From NCBI RefSeq assembly GCF_010093815.1, contig NW_022985555.1, positions 1,581,552 to 1,645,551 of the forward strand: a stretch of DNA of 64,000 nt, read 5' to 3'. The notes under the pieces were generated by a model, which did not search any database, was not told where the DNA came from, and worked only from the letters and a program-made list of their open reading frames with translations. A program made the translations under genes and the position numbers. Position 1 is the first letter of the stretch. Every line of letters begins with the position of its first letter. Positions 24,650 through 37,639 of this stretch are shown here, one piece after another. Source of the DNA: Pseudovirgaria hyperparasitica (Eukaryota; Ascomycota; Dothideomycetes; Acrospermales; Acrospermaceae).

Positions 24650-27600
24650 ATTCTTCTTCTTTTTACGACGACCGCGACGTCGCTATACTTACATTAATAA
24701 TATGCTATTCTATATCTTTTACTTATACGCAGCTATTATAGAACTTAAGATATATACCGCTAGTTCCTAGGTGTCCTCGTCCTTAGTATAGTCCTTCTAA
24801 CGGATTCTATATTTCTAAATACCGTCTTTATTAATTCTATGTTTAATAATATAGTCTACTTCGAACACGTCTAGTCTATCTTAGGGTATAATAGAGTATA
24901 ACTATACGTTCGTGCGGCCATACACGTTAGGTCGAAATCTTTCGAGTAGTAAGACGTGGAACACGTTATAGATTCTTATATCACTTCCTAAGTCGAGCTC
25001 GTAGGCTCTTATACTAATACAACGTTTGATTCGGAAGGGACTAGCCATTTTATAATCGAGCTTCTTATTTACTTATAATATTCGTATATTATAGATGTTA
25101 AGAAGGACCTCGTCGCCCTCCTCGTACGTCTAATCCTTAGCTAACCTATTATAGTACTTCGTATACGAGTTATTTACTTATTAGATTATAGCGCGATAGT
25201 TATGTACGGTTTCGAAGATTTTAATCGCTAATTCCTAAGCGTGGACGTTTACGTCTATTATTTGATTAAATTAGACCGTCTAAGGCTTAAAACCTATCCT
25301 TAGACTACGTCCGAGGTTCGCCTAGAAAGGTATAATACCTATTATACTATAACGACTATTATTATATACGAACTCTACTATACTTAGTAGGGAGGCCTAG
25401 TCGTCCTACTTAAAATTATAGAATACGCGTAGGTAGGCCTCGAGCGTCTAGTTCTATCGCTCTATCTAGCTATCCGTCTAAGGATGAAATGCTATAGATA
25501 TATTTCTATTTATACTTACCATTTCATAGAATAACGTCTAGAATTTAGATGTGAAGGTACTTCCTCGGTCCGTAACGATCCTTTTTAGTATACCATAGAC
25601 CTTAATAATCTCGTTCTAGAACACCTACGCTAGTTCTTTAGATATAATCGTCTTCTACACTAGGATATACCTAGATATCTTTATAAGTCTATCCACGATA
25701 ATAAGAATAGAATTATAACTTATTCTAAGTATCTTACTTAGAGATAAGTTAACTATAAAGTCTATAGTAACGTCTTTCTACATAAAGAGGGGGGCTAAAA
25801 GAGGCTATAAATTCCTATATAGCTTGTGCCTAGGGGCCTTCGTTCTTTAATAAATTAGATAAGTAGCTATCTATTCTTCGACGTACTTAGGTATATCTTT
25901 CTAAAAATAGTACTAACGAATTAAGCTTAGGGTATATATATACCTAAAGTGTCCTACTAGGTTAGCGTTATAGTATTAGCTAACTATATTAAATCACGTG
26001 TTATCTATCGGTATATAGTACTTTCTATTATAGTAAAGTAAGCCGTCCACGAAGGTCTACTTATAGTCTACTTTAGTCCGTAATAACCTATCTTACTATA
26101 TTTTACGTAACTTTAAAACTATCGGGTCTATCTTCTATAGATCCACAATTAACTAGGCAAGGTTAATTAGATATTTACGCCGGGTATTATCGCCCTTCCC
26201 GATAGCGCTAATAAACGGCCTACTAGGGACTTCGGTACCGCGTCTTTAGTTACCGGCTTCAGTCTTAGAGATTCAATTACTAGCATCAACGTTAGCATCT
26301 CGCTAATCGCCTAATAACTTAAAATCCAACCTCGTCCTTAAGAGTTAGGCCTATAGCTACTCTAGAACCCTATAGCTACTATAATCCTAGACGCCTTCTT
26401 TATAGTTAGGTCTTCTTAATATTCTATTAGCTAGGTTTATACTTCTAGGTTAATAGTAGATTATAAAGTAAAAGTTCGTAAGCTACTTAGTCTATTAGAC
26501 CTATCGACGGTTTAAAACCGTTATACTTATAAACCCCTTTAAGTTATAGTAATTAGTTAGTAACTCGACGTTATATATAGTACCTTTAAGATAATATCGC
26601 CACTATTTAAACGACTCTACTATTACTAGTAGCTCTTAGTTATAGATAGTATATCTAGTCTTAACATCGACTATTTTACGTGAGAAGAACGTAACTAGAT
26701 ACTATTAGATCTTTTTAGACTTAGTTAGTCTAGGCTAGGAGAGAATATCTAAGATTATAAATTCTAACGCGTCGGTTTCGACGCGGATAGGTTTAGTTAG
26801 ATTAAAGTGTACTAGTAATAGAGTAGTTATAAATGCCTCTTTGATTTTCTCGAAGGAGGCCCTTTTACCTTCTAATAATTCTATAGGCTACGATTTAATA
26901 TTACGCTATTTCTATCTACCGCGGACCGTAATAGACGAATCTATGGTAGTAGTACACGCGTTAAGCGGTGCTACTAGCCGGGAGAAATGCTTAACGAATT
27001 TTCGGTAGTAATTAGCGAATCTAATAAAGACACGTATATCTCGAACCGATTTTAGTTTAGGCTAGTCTATGATAGTAGCGACTCTATCCCTTTCTATAGT
27101 TATACCTTAATTAGTAATAACGAAGCTAAGGAAGTTAACGTGGTCCTAGTGGAACTCGTATTTAGATAGCTTAATATATAGCTTATGTTTTTCTAGCCTA
27201 TCTAGGACTACGTATACGTGCTAGATATGTTCTTCTTTATTATTAGAGAAGATAAGAATATCATCAAGGTATATAATGCACGTCGTGTCGAGTAGGCCTA
27301 CTAGCGCGTTATTAATATACGCTTAGAAGGTTTCTAGCGCGTTAGCTAGTCTAAAAGGGACTACTATATACTTAAAGTATCTATAACAGGTCCTAAACGC
27401 CGTTTTCCACTCATCGCCCTTCTTAATATATAGGCGGTAGTAGACGTCGTATAGATCGAGCTTAGTAAAGATCTTCGCGCGCCCTAGTCTATTAATAGAC
27501 TTAGAGATAAGAGGTAGTAGGTAATAATTCTTTCGCGTAATATTATTTAGGCTATAGTAGTCGACACATAGACGGAGACTTCTATCCTTCTTCTTTATAA

Positions 27601-28270
27601 AGAGGATTAGAGCTCCGGCTAGAGATATACTAGGCCTAATCCATCCTCGCGTAAGGTTCTTTTCGATATATTCTCGGAGGACCTATAGCTCAGGTTCTAA
27701 TAGAGGGTATATAGGTCCGTATAGGGGTTATTAACCGTCTTCGAGGTTAATAGTAAGGTCGGTAGGTTAGTATTAAGGTAATTCGGACGAGTCGATCGCT
27801 AACACGATATATTAGTATATTTTATACTAATATAGTAGGTTTTCGTCCACTTTAATACTAAGCTCTCTATTTTAAGTAAGTAAGAGGACGTAGATAGCGG
27901 AGATTACCTTTTCGTAGTCCTTCTAGAATTATTCGTCGTCGACTAGCTATACTAGGTTCTATTATAGTAGGTATATACGCTAGCCAGCTATTTTCTAGAT
28001 AAAGTCTAGTTTCGGGTTATATTTTTCGAGCTATAGTATACCGAGGATTATATTAAAGGGACTATCTACTACGATAAAGATTAAGTAGTAGGGTTTCCAC
28101 TTCCCCCCGCTATCCTAGATACCGTATTTAATAGTATAGATACCCTACGATTTAATAGAACTATCGATACTATAGAAGGTAGTACCTATTAGTACTTAAA
28201 TGTTAACGTTAAGTTCTCGTACTCGTTAAGTTAATATAACGTTAGTAGCTAAACTACTATTAAGTATTAC
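24650..28270 (-). pseudogene. pol: pol relic of chromovirus B (PR-RT-RH-IN-chromodomain)
   Basis: Read on the minus strand. The reverse transcriptase includes KGDEWKTAFRT near 27420 and an intact YLDDILIF at 27250-27275. RNase H follows at about 26750-26300. The integrase C-terminal half is well preserved (AFHPQTDSQIERQNQTLEAY near 25490, then EGDEVLL). The chromodomain lies at about 24850-24720 (FEVDYIIKHRINK ... RIRQKDYTKDKDTQEP, with TAG read as Trp). Function in an active element: reverse transcription and integration guided to heterochromatin. Some active-site residues survive, but nonsense codons break every domain. Confidence 0.92.
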
Positions 28271-28299
28271 GGTCTAATATTATCCACGAGGGACCTTAA

Positions 28300-29750
28300 T
28301 GGGCCTAGCCTATAGTTTAATATACTAGTTAGCTAGTTATCCCTCTATTTTAGTTACGTCTACGAGTCGCGAGGGTTCCTTATAGGTAGTTAGTTTTTTA
28401 TATCGTGTACTAGGTAGTTAGGCGCGATATATCCTAGCTACTAGCACTTATAGTATATAACTAACTTAGTATCTATATTAGTATTCGGTGGTTTCCCTAA
28501 GCGGTACTCGGGTACTATATAGCCTATTCTACTATAGGTGTAGTAGGTGACTTTAGGTCGTTTATATAAGTCGTTTCTCGCGTCTTAATATATCGACTAG
28601 TAGAAAGATCCGCGGTACGGGCCTCGTCTTCTCGAGTTCATAGAGTAGTAGCGCCTATAAGGTGTTCCGCGCGATCTATTACTAAACCGGTCCTCTTTAG
28701 ACGATTTTATATTAGATTAGATTAATAGGGATAGTCATGCGCCTATACGACGTTAGTTATTCATTATATGCTAATATCGTTCTATGAGATTCGCGAGTGC
28801 CTAAAGGTTGGTAGAGATAGATATTATAAGGTCGATACGTTCCTTTACGCTTAGGTTAAGGGACCTTTTAAAGTCGTCGTATTATCGAACCATACGATCT
28901 TCCTTAGCTTCTCTCTAAAGAGGTTAGAGGTATTCGAGGAGTTATAACGGGGATTATCTCTCTCGCTATTAAGTCTTAAAGATATGGCTCTAAGCCTATT
29001 CGCGTCGCTCGGCTCTATCGCCGAAGTATTAAAGAAGGAATTCGGTAAACATGTCCTAGTTATACGCATCCTTAGGGTGTTTAATTTAATATACTATCTA
29101 ACGTTTAGATGGCGTTAGGTCTAGGTAGTTCTATACGAACCTAATCTTATTACTATCGTTCGTGAATAGATGGAAGAATTAGCTATACTAGTAAGCCTAT
29201 TTATAAAAGCTCCTTCTGGTTTTACCGTCGAAGTAAGGTAGTTTCTTAGGCTAAGGTAACTAGGATAGTAATAGACTTAGTTAGACTATTTCGGCTTAAG
29301 TTAGTCTATATTAGTATAGGTTAGTTACTACTAGTACTAAAGCGCGTAGTGCGGCTTTAAGTCTAGCGGTTTATCCTTACGCTTCGTTAAGTTTATAAAG
29401 TTACTACTCGAGCTAAGCCTAACGCTACCTCTCCGTGTATAGCTTAGTATATACGTTATTATAAGGCATGGTTAACGTTAGTCGGTTCTAACGAATTAAT
29501 TCGTTAACGTTAATAGGGTCTAGTCTTATAGTAAGGATAGGTCTAGTATAGTATAAACTAGACCGCGATAGAGTATAATAGACTCCTTCCTTATTATCTA
29601 GGTAATCTTCTATAGTTATACGGAATGCTATACTAGTTATTAGTGCGATAGCCTATAGGGTATACTTATTAGTAGAGGTGGTCGTAGAGAGACTATTCTC
29701 TTCGTTTAGATTTAGAGAGAGTCTCTCGTATAAGGTAGTACCACGGGTAT
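28300..29750 (-). pseudogene. gag: gag relic of chromovirus B
   Basis: The minus-strand frame around 29070-28740 reads DMFTEFLL, FGDRAERRE, a Gln-rich segment and SLNLSVKERIDLIISIS, a Gag capsid-like profile. Two decayed CCHC knuckles follow: YTYSRIGYIVPEYR near 28555-28500 and YYKC, two stops, LGYIAPNY near 28460-28420, with most Cys and His turned into Tyr by RIP. The start is likely just inside the 5' LTR (29814), but no ATG can be assigned safely. Confidence 0.75.
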
Positions 29751-29813
29751 TATAGCGTGTAGTAGAAGCTATCTCTATAAGCTACCGTCGTACTATATAG
29801 AGAGAAATTAAAA

Positions 29814-30051
29814 TATAAAGAGTAAAGACGTGGGATAGTAGTCTAATAGTTTATAGAGAGACATAGGAATGTATTTATAGAGTAATCTTACTCTTATATA
29901 AGGTTGATTCCTAACGAGTAGGAATCGGTTTATGCGGTCCACTTATATAGTAACCTCGCTTAACTTAGCTAACTCAACCCAGCTCTGGCCACTACGTGGC
30001 TGCATGGATTAGAATGGTCTATATAGGTCTATTATAGTTCCCGTCCTAACA
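29814..30051 (-). repeat. 5' LTR of chromovirus B
   Basis: 238 bp; its outer end at 30051 reads CCTAACA on the plus strand (TGTTAGG on the element's strand). It retains more CpA/TpG than the 3' LTR copy (for example GGCTGCATGG against GGCTATATAG). Confidence 0.93.
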
Positions 30052-30056
30052 AAAAG

Positions 30057-30480
30057 TCTAATATTATATACTATTTAGGGCCGGGAAGGAAGCGCCTACT
30101 AGCGTAGTAGTTATTAAGGCGATAGTAGAAGTCTATATATAACTAGATATACTAAGTCCGCCTTCTTCTTATATAGTTCTATTACTAGATAATATTACTA
30201 GTTTCGATATTGCGGGAGAGGAGTTTATAGATATAAACCTATGAATATTAGTATAATATCGGCTCGATAGTACGTATTATAGTATAAGGCAAGTTATATT
30301 TAAGTGGTAGTTAGATATATACGCTAGTATACTAACGAATATATAGTATCTCTACTATAAATAGAATAGGTAAGGTATAGCTAGTAATATCTTACTACCT
30401 AGAAGAGATAGTTACCGTAGAATTTAGGAGATAGGCTCGGCGTCTATGGCGTTAGTATATTAGACGGTTGAATTTTTATA
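30057..30480 (+). pseudogene. unidentified long frame, right part
   Basis: In-frame continuation of 20500-22008 after chromovirus B. It reads FRAGKEAPTSVVVIKAIVEV, then LDILSPPSSYIVLLLDNITS, and fades near 30480. Apart from one TGA near 30240, which is not a former Gln codon, stops are TAA/TAG. No family recognised. Confidence 0.5.
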
Positions 30481-30902
30481 TAATACTATTTACTTATATC
30501 TATATTTACCTAAGCCCTAATTTAATAGCCTTCTATAACGTACTATATACTTAGTTAGTAAGCTACTAGACTCATATAATAGTAGTATACTACCCTACTT
30601 TATATACTACTTAAGCTACTATTACTTTAGCCTACGTTAATCTTAGCTTCCTTTAGTTATCCTTATATTATAAAAGAAAACTTCTATAAACCTTTCCTCT
30701 ACTTATCTTAGTTTTTAAACCTAAATCTTACCTTCTATACTTTATTCCGTGTTAATTATAACTATATATAAACGCTATATCGAACTCGACTCTATTAACC
30801 CTTAAGGTCTATTCTATATAATAGTTAACGAGGTTATATTTATAGTTTATAATATGGATTAAGAACTCGTTATATTCGGTAATATTTAGGACTAGTCTAC
30901 GC

Positions 30903-31190
30903 TTAATATAATTAAGCCTTATATTTAAGCCGAGTCTTATATTTAAGTCGAGCCTTACGTTTAAGTCGAGCCTTATACTTAAGTTAAGCCTTACGTTTAA
31001 GTTAAGCCTTACGTTTAAGTCGAGTCTTACGCTTAAGCCGATTCTTACGTTTAAGCCAAGCCTTACGCTTAAGCCAAGCCTTACGTTTAAGTCGAGCCTT
31101 ACGCTTAAGCTAATTCTTATGTTTAAGCCGAGCCTTATGTTTAAGCCAATCCTTACGTTTAAGCCGAGCCTTACGCTTAAGTTAAAGCTT
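30903..31190 (+). repeat. 18-bp tandem repeat encoding a hexapeptide array
   Basis: About 16 units of a CCTTACGTTTAAGYCGAG-like 18-mer. In the helicase frame each unit reads Ala/Val-Glu/Lys-Pro-Tyr-Val/Ala-stop, the stop being TAA from CAA, so the original unit was about AEPYVQ. Spacing is strictly 18 bp, so the array kept the frame. Confidence 0.9.
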
Positions 31191-34100
31191 ATAATATAAC
31201 TACTATCTTAACTAATAATAAACCACTCGTCTTTAGTATACTTACCGGTAACTACCGTTCTAATAATAAGTATAAACTTAAGAAGGTCTAAAGTAGTAAG
31301 ACTCCCGTTTCTACTAACGCTATCTATTAGATCTCTCTTATATAGGGTAATCTATAGTTAATCTTTAGAAATGTCTATAGTATTAGTAGAGAAATAGATA
31401 GACTTAAGTAGGAATAAGCGAAAACTTAAGCCGAGCTTAAGCTAGTAGTATTTAAGGCTTATAGTAAAGGTTACGGCTTCGAAGAGTTAATTAGTTATAT
31501 ATATAGATTTCTTAAATTCCCTAAGTACCGCTCTTAGATTAAGTTACGTACTCGCTTCTAATAGATTAATAAAGGGAAATTAGTATCCTTAATAAGCTTA
31601 CTCTACTTTAATTATACTAATATCCTTCTATTATCCGACTACTCTATAGTATAGATCTTTAAGGTTAAGTAAGTAGATAACTTTATTAAGTATTTTTCTA
31701 AACTTTCTAATCTTATTATAAGCGAAGTAGATAAAGCTAATATACTATATACTAATACTAGTCTCTACGAAGACCCTCGCGACTTTTAGATTATTAAACT
31801 TATAGCTAGCGAGCTTCTTAGTATAGGTTTTACTATCTCGTTATATATTAGACCTAATATAATATATAAATAAGTAAAGTAATTCTTTAAAGATCTAGGT
31901 ACTTATACTATAGTTTATATCTTACTACCGCTACGTAACTCTATAGATCTTACCGGCTTTAATAATAAGCTTAAACTAGAGAGTAATCTAATTAATTCAT
32001 AGTATATAGAAGTTATTACTCCCTATATATAATATAGTATAATAAGTAGGCCGGACACTTAGCCCTAGATCTCTATTCCCTACCGCGAGTCATTTAATAA
32101 GAAATTTAACTACCTAATATATATTACTATAAGTACCTTATAAGATAAATAGATAGATCTTCTATTATCCTAATTCCAAGATATTACTATTAGATATATC
32201 TAGCTCTTAGATATTACTCGGGCGCTCTTAGCTATTATCTATTCTATTAATACGAAAGGATTCTATTATATAGAACCAGGTAGTCGTGGGTACCTTAAAG
32301 TAGATTTAAAGAATTATAATAATAACGTATACCGCTTTAAAGTCCTTCAATTTTATTTAGGCGTCCTTCTATTTAAATACCTTACTCTAAAAGTCTTTAA
32401 TAAGGTTAGACGTCCTTCTAAAGCATCTAAGGTACCGATTATATTAATAGATATAGTTACTAATATAACTTAAGCTTATTCTAAACATTTTATTCGGACT
32501 AGCGATACTAGTTTAAGTATAATTAGGTTATCTCTTACTACGCTTATAGGGTTCACGGACGTTCCGGCTTTAGTTAGCGTATAAACCTATAATAAGCTTA
32601 CTAAGTAACGCATTAATACATGCTAGAAACTAACCTACTACGCCGTGTAAGCTCCTAGAGACGGTGGCATAGATAACCATGCCGCTTAGGATACGTTTAA
32701 TACGATAGTCCTTAATATTATTATAGACTTGGTATCTATATCTCTAATATATAGGTCCCCTAACCCTAATAATAAGATTCTAGATTATAGTATAGAGCCT
32801 TAGAATACCCTTATTACTCTTTCTAAATTATCTATATCCCTAGATAATAATAAGGACATAAATATAGAATATAGTCACGATGTTATTAGCGATAAAGGTT
32901 CTATTACTAGCCCTATTACCGATATATATATACTCCTAATATTATCTAAAGTCCGCTCTAGTATTCTATCCTCTTTACTACCCTCTATATAGAATCTAAT
33001 ACTTAGTAATAACTATCTAAATCTTTAACCCGTTAACTATAACCACTACGTTAAAGATTATAAAAGATTCTACGATCTCTAGAATATTATATGTTTAGAA
33101 CTATCTCTCTAATAATAGTATATCTATATATAGGTAACGGACGTACTTAGGGCTTAGTTTCTACTTCACGGCTATGGAGGAGCTAGGAAGAGCTATTTAT
33201 GGCTTTATCTACTACTAGCTATACTTCTAATTAACGAAATGAACGGTACTCCTATTATCGCTTATACTACTAAGGTAGTTATCCTATCTAGTAATATAAT
33301 AGCGCACCTCTCTATACTAGGTTCCACCTAAATATATAGAATATATATATATATTATTATCGGCCTAACTAACGAAACCTATAACGATGCTATAAGAAAA
33401 GTATATAAATATATAAGTAATATATTTACTTACTATAAGTCTCTAAAGATACCGGTTATTCTTTAAAGATGCCCCGAAGCCGTTAATTAAGAGGTTTTCT
33501 TTACTATAGCTAGACTATCTTATTATGGTAACCCTCTTATTAGGCTAACCTAGAATAATATAATAGGCGGTACCATCCTTATATAAGCCTAGGCTAACTA
33601 TAGTAAATAACTATTAGAATATAGCACGGATCCCCGTGCTTATCTATAGGAACTATATACTAGTTACGTTACGCTTAAGGTTATTAGACTTATTAAATCT
33701 TAATACTAATATAAATAGATCTCTAAGAATTTCGAGAAAGAAACGGCTTAGCTATTATATACTATCTATGAACGTTACGCTTATAATAAGGATATACCTA
33801 AGGAGAAGTATAATAGAATGAACGAGCTATACCTTGCTACCTAGGACCTAGTTACTATCTACGCCTAGATTTATATAGGGACCCTATATATTATAAATAT
33901 TACTAAGGTAGCCCGTAATATATATCCGATTTTAGTTATAATAGAAGAGGCTATATATATCCTTAAAAGTAATATACTCGGGATTATTATTAATTCTACT
34001 ACTATGGAATAGTAACTAATATTTATTTACGTTAGCGACCTATGCTAGCTTAACATCTACTAGCGTAATAGTACTAATATATAGGCCGTAAACTAGAGGA

Positions 34101-35172
34101 TCTCCTTTATAAAGCGCTAGATATAATATAGTTTCCTAACTACTTACCTTACCGAGTTAGAACGCTTAGTTCCTAGAATAATAAATGTTATATTACTAAT
34201 TACTTACTTGGGTAAGCTAACGACCTTGCCCTATATAACGAATAATGTTAATATACTACTTATAGAGACCGTTTAATAAACATTTAGAATCCGCGGCTAT
34301 TAATACGTTATATATACTAACGTTAACGGGGATCACGCGTATATAGTAAATAACTTAATATATAATATAGACTTATTACGTTTCACTTAGTAGATTATTA
34401 CTAAGCTCTTCCGTTATAGCGTTATACTCGATTACGTGCTCTATATTTCTAAATACGCTACCTAACGTAATCTATTTAAAGGAATAGTTAGGAACTCGCT
34501 TCTAACTATACTTACCGTAGCGGATAAAGCTTAATTTAATACCCTACCTAAGCCGGTATAGAAGCTTATCTAATGGCGTTTATAGGACGGTTCTTAGGGT
34601 TATAATAATAATATAGTCCTTATTAACCTAGTCTAAACCAATTACTTTAGCTTTCTCTTAGAAGTAAACCGTAACGTCGTTACTATTACGCGCGCTAAAT
34701 AGATAATAGTTATTATCCCTAACTTTATATCTCTTAAGAGATAGAAAGTCCTAGACGGCGTACTTAGTAAGATATAGAATAAGTCCTCTAAGATTCATGT
34801 AATATACACGTGCACGACCTCCGATCTAGATAGTCTCCCTCTACTCTCTAATATACCTAATCCCTAATATAGTTACTCTATACTTAGTATTAGAGAGAGG
34901 GGAGAACGAAGCGATTAATAAACTACCGATGGTACTAAGCCCTATAAGCCGCTAGTCTACTATAAATATAATGTTAAAGGATATAAGTCTATTAAGTGTC
35001 TAAGAGGGTTAACGGTTATATATAATAACTATTAGAATATCGGCTATAAAGCTAATGTTTACCCTAAACCCAAGACGCTTATAGGTATGTTTTATTATAA
35101 TTATAAGACTACTAGTTATACTTGGCGTTATTATCCTAGCCGTACTAAATTACTAGCACGTATAAATAGTAA

Positions 35173-35275
35173 TAATCTAGTTAATACTACTAGAGCTAAT
35201 ACTACTAGAGCTAATACTACTAGAACTAATACTACTAGAACTAATACTACTAGAGCTAATACTACTAATAAAGTA
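35173..35275 (+). repeat. 15-bp tandem repeat encoding NTTRA/NTTRT
   Basis: Six to seven units of AATACTACTAGAGCT near the end of the helicase frame, giving NTTRA or NTTRT pentapeptides. No stop is present because the unit lacks CpA and TpG, so RIP could not act on it. Confidence 0.9.
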
Positions 35276-35340
35276 ACTACTAGCGGCTAGGACGATAGAG
35301 ACTACGAGGATACCGACCGAGACGGCGGTGTTACGATATA

Positions 35341-36130
35341 TAAAGATATAGAAGTTAATTAGTAATAGTATATAATTAGACTTATATATTAGAGCTACTT
35401 AGTTATGGCTTCTTAGTAAGTATACCTCTATATCTATTTTAGATATAGTTATAATATTCTACTAGGTAGATAGTTTAGCTCTATTAAAGACCTATTAAGG
35501 GTATTTCTATTATATCTACTCTAGTATAGACGCGCTATTAGATAATACGGCGCCACTAGGCACGTTAACTAGTACCTACTAATTAAGAAATAAACACGAT
35601 TCTATATCTACTATAAGCCCCGGCCTAATAACGTAGGCTTCCTTTAGTTATCCCCTTTATACTTTTAAAACTACTTCTAGCCTTTATATTAGAAGATATT
35701 ACTACCTAAAGAGAAAATATAAAAAACATACGCCCTAATTAAAGCCTCTACCTTTAGACTTTAACTATAGAATATACGAGATATAGTAAACCCAAATATC
35801 ACGTACTTTAAAAGCATGGAAGAATATAATACTTAAATATAATAAAATATAGGCGTACGATACTTGGAGAGTACCTAGAGATAAGTACATGAATATAAAA
35901 TAGGATAAGACTAACGCAGCACCTAGTACATGCGTAGCCATGTACCGTCCTAGACGTAGTTACCTACGATATAATATTATAAGATAAGAGCTATAGCTAT
36001 CTAATTCTATTAAGGGTATTAGATAATATAAAGTAAATAACCACACGCCTAACCACGCCATACTAAGTCACGTGCATATTATGAGCGCGTGTTTAAGGAA
36101 TAATAAGAACATAAATAAGTTTCACCTAGT
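35341..36130 (+). other. spacer between helicase relics, partly RIP-spared
   Basis: No gene recognised. From about 35860 to 36170 CpA and TpG are much commoner than elsewhere (for example GCAGCACCTAGTACATGCG, CACACGCCTAACCACGCCA), so this part was little affected by RIP. A coding-like frame runs through 35800-36180 (VPRDKYMNIK, TNAAPSTCVAMYRPR), but it is not assigned. Confidence 0.4.
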
Positions 36131-36329
36131 AGGTATCTCATTATTCCGGCTTCTACCTCTATCGTCCAATCTATACCTCCGTCTTCCTTATACCTATAAT
36201 ATACTATATATATACTATATAATTAGTCCGTAAATTATAAATACTATATTAACTATACACGTTAACTATATACAATTAATATATTAAATCCGATTCTATA
36301 ATAAAGTAACCGTCCAAATATAGTAATTA

Positions 36330-37084
36330 CTATAGTACTACTTTATATCTTAAGTCTAGATATATAAGTAAAGCGTGAAGCTATAGAGGCGCGTATAAGG
36401 TAGCTATATATAGAAGTATATACGGCTACTCTACTTATAGACTATAGGTATTAAACTAAGAACGAGCTTAGCGTAAAAAGAGCATATAAGATTATTAATA
36501 AGATAGTAGGTAAATTTCTAGTAGTATAGAAAAGAGTAGTAGAGTACGTAGAGATAAAGGCGCTATACTATATCTATAACTAGGTACGCACTATAGTATA
36601 GAAAACCATATATTATAGAAAAACTATCTCCGAGTATAAGAAGAGGCGTATAATTATAGCCCTATATTCTATAACCTTATAATCCCCGCCTATTACGACC
36701 TTATAACCTTCGCCTATTACGACCTTATAACCCCTATCTATCACGACCTTATAGCTCTCGTATACCACGACCTTATAGTCTATACTTATAGTAGTTCTAC
36801 AGTCTACTAACGTATATACTACGAGAAAAATCAAATTTATAATTAGGTTTAACGATAACACATTCCTTAAAATACTAGTACCTACGTCTAACTAGTAGAA
36901 AGATTATAGTAACGCTTCGTGTATTAATTTAGTAGTATTTATATAGTAAATTAGGGTCTAATACATAATAAAGACTAGGAGGGTACTTAACTAGAGCCGT
37001 ACTACCATACATTCTATTATACTACTAGTTAAGTATATAATAAGTAAAACGGAACTAGAGGTAGATATTAGATAGCTTCTATAG
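36330..37084 (+). pseudogene. SNF2-like helicase relic, N-terminal part (split by element C)
   Basis: A plus-strand frame with TAA/TAG stops contains a basic helical region (VKREAIEARI-like, then KNELSVKRAYKIINKIVG), an ITTL-PSP octapeptide array (36650-36790), and runs into element C at 37084 (EVDIR-LL). Removing element C and one ATAG duplication continues it in phase at 48526 (LVIKRVLEHSNS), which leads to SNF2 motifs near 51080. This region is the variable N-terminal extension and has no diagnostic domain. Confidence 0.6.
36650..36790 (+). repeat. 24-bp tandem repeat (octapeptide, plus-strand frame)
   Basis: About five to six units of a CCTATTACGACCTTATAACCCT-like sequence of 24 bp. In the SNF2 frame each encodes roughly ITTL-stop-PSP (former ITTLQPSP). 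The opposite strand is also open through the array, but that frame does not continue on either side. Confidence 0.85.
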
Positions 37085-37457
37085 TGTGGTGAGCCATCGC
37101 TACGTGTGTCCCTTTTGTAAATGGCTGTGTTTCTAGTATAGTAGTCGACGACGAACTCATAAGTATCTCTCCTAGGTATTATAAGTTCTCTTTAAACGCA
37201 CGACTTCTTATTAGTTCTCTTTTACGATAGGACGGGTCTATATAATACTCTTAATCAATTCTTTAATAGCTAAGCCTAATAATTAATACCCATAGAGGCC
37301 TATAAATGTAAGGAAAGATCGAATAGTCGAATATTAGTAATGGGGGAAGCGCGCCAAGCAGAATGACCAAGGAAAACGCCCTCCTTAAATATATAATAAA
37401 GCCATATAATCGAGCTAGGGATACATATATATGGGGCTATAGGAGCGGCCTTCCATA
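37085..37457 (-). repeat. 3' LTR of element C
   Basis: 373 bp, matching 48153-48525 with differences almost entirely C/T and G/A. The outer (left) end keeps unmutated TpG/CpA (TGTGGTGAGCCATCGC), while the inner half is RIP-altered. Confidence 0.95.
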
Positions 37458-37602
37458 TATACCTCCCCGGCCTATAGAACTACTACCCTTAGTAGTATAG
37501 TAACCGTATAAGAAACCATGTAAAGAACGCCTAAAAGAAAGACCTTAATACGAATAAAATGCGCCCCTAGTAAACCTCTCGGCGCGGGTAAACCTTAGCC
37601 CG

Positions 37603-37637
37603 GATTATTAGTTAAGGGCAGCCCTTAACTAATAATC
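37603..37637. repeat. perfect palindrome between ORF3 and 3' LTR of element C
   Basis: GATTATTAGTTAAGGG, loop CAG, perfect inverse arm. It lies where ORF3 ends. Confidence 0.95.
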
Positions 37638-37639
37638 AG

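Larger units (their letters stand above)
22009..30051 (-). mobile_element. Ty3/Gypsy chromovirus, family B, near-complete
   Basis: An 8.04-kb LTR retrotransposon on the minus strand. LTRs of 238 bp lie at 22009-22246 and 29814-30051, flanked by a perfect AAAAG duplication (22004-22008, 30052-30056). Gag with two zinc knuckles, protease, RT, RNase H, integrase and chromodomain run from about 29750 down to 24650. Between pol and the 3' LTR lie 2.4 kb that carry a plus-strand spliced gene (22720-24060). It is distinct from family A in LTR sequence and length. RIP stops are throughout. Confidence 0.95.
30780..35340 (+). pseudogene. UPF1-like SF1 helicase relic with repeat-rich N terminus
   Basis: Frame of roughly 1,500 codons. 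It starts with INP-GLFYIIVNEVIFIVYN, then a hexapeptide array (30903-31190), then an unrecognised central region. A Walker A (GYGGARKS, former GYGGAGKS) lies at 33170-33193, a Walker B-like IIEEA followed by an LIFIYVSDLC-QL block at 33950-34050, and the SF1 C-terminal motifs DGS-GYNNNIVLINLV-TNYF and VNRNVVTITRAK at about 34590-34700, matching UPF1/NFX1-type helicases (AAA_12). The C-terminal tail holds a pentapeptide repeat. Family members unwind RNA or DNA using ATP. Whether this was a host gene or part of a large mobile element cannot be told; RIP shows it was repeated. Confidence 0.7.

Noticed and set aside
28851-29069. 72-codon minus-strand ORF as gag
   Set aside because: It lies on the gag strand but in another phase; the frame with the capsid-like profile is the one broken by TAA/TAG.
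30903-31190. 18-bp array as a CRISPR array
   Set aside because: Repeats are directly contiguous without spacers and encode an in-frame hexapeptide.
33636-33821. 61-codon plus-strand ORF
   Set aside because: Out of phase with the UPF1-like helicase frame that spans it.
36613-36861. 82-codon minus-strand ORF with YKVV repeats
   Set aside because: Open only because the 24-bp array is open on both strands; the plus frame continues on both sides into the SNF2 relic.
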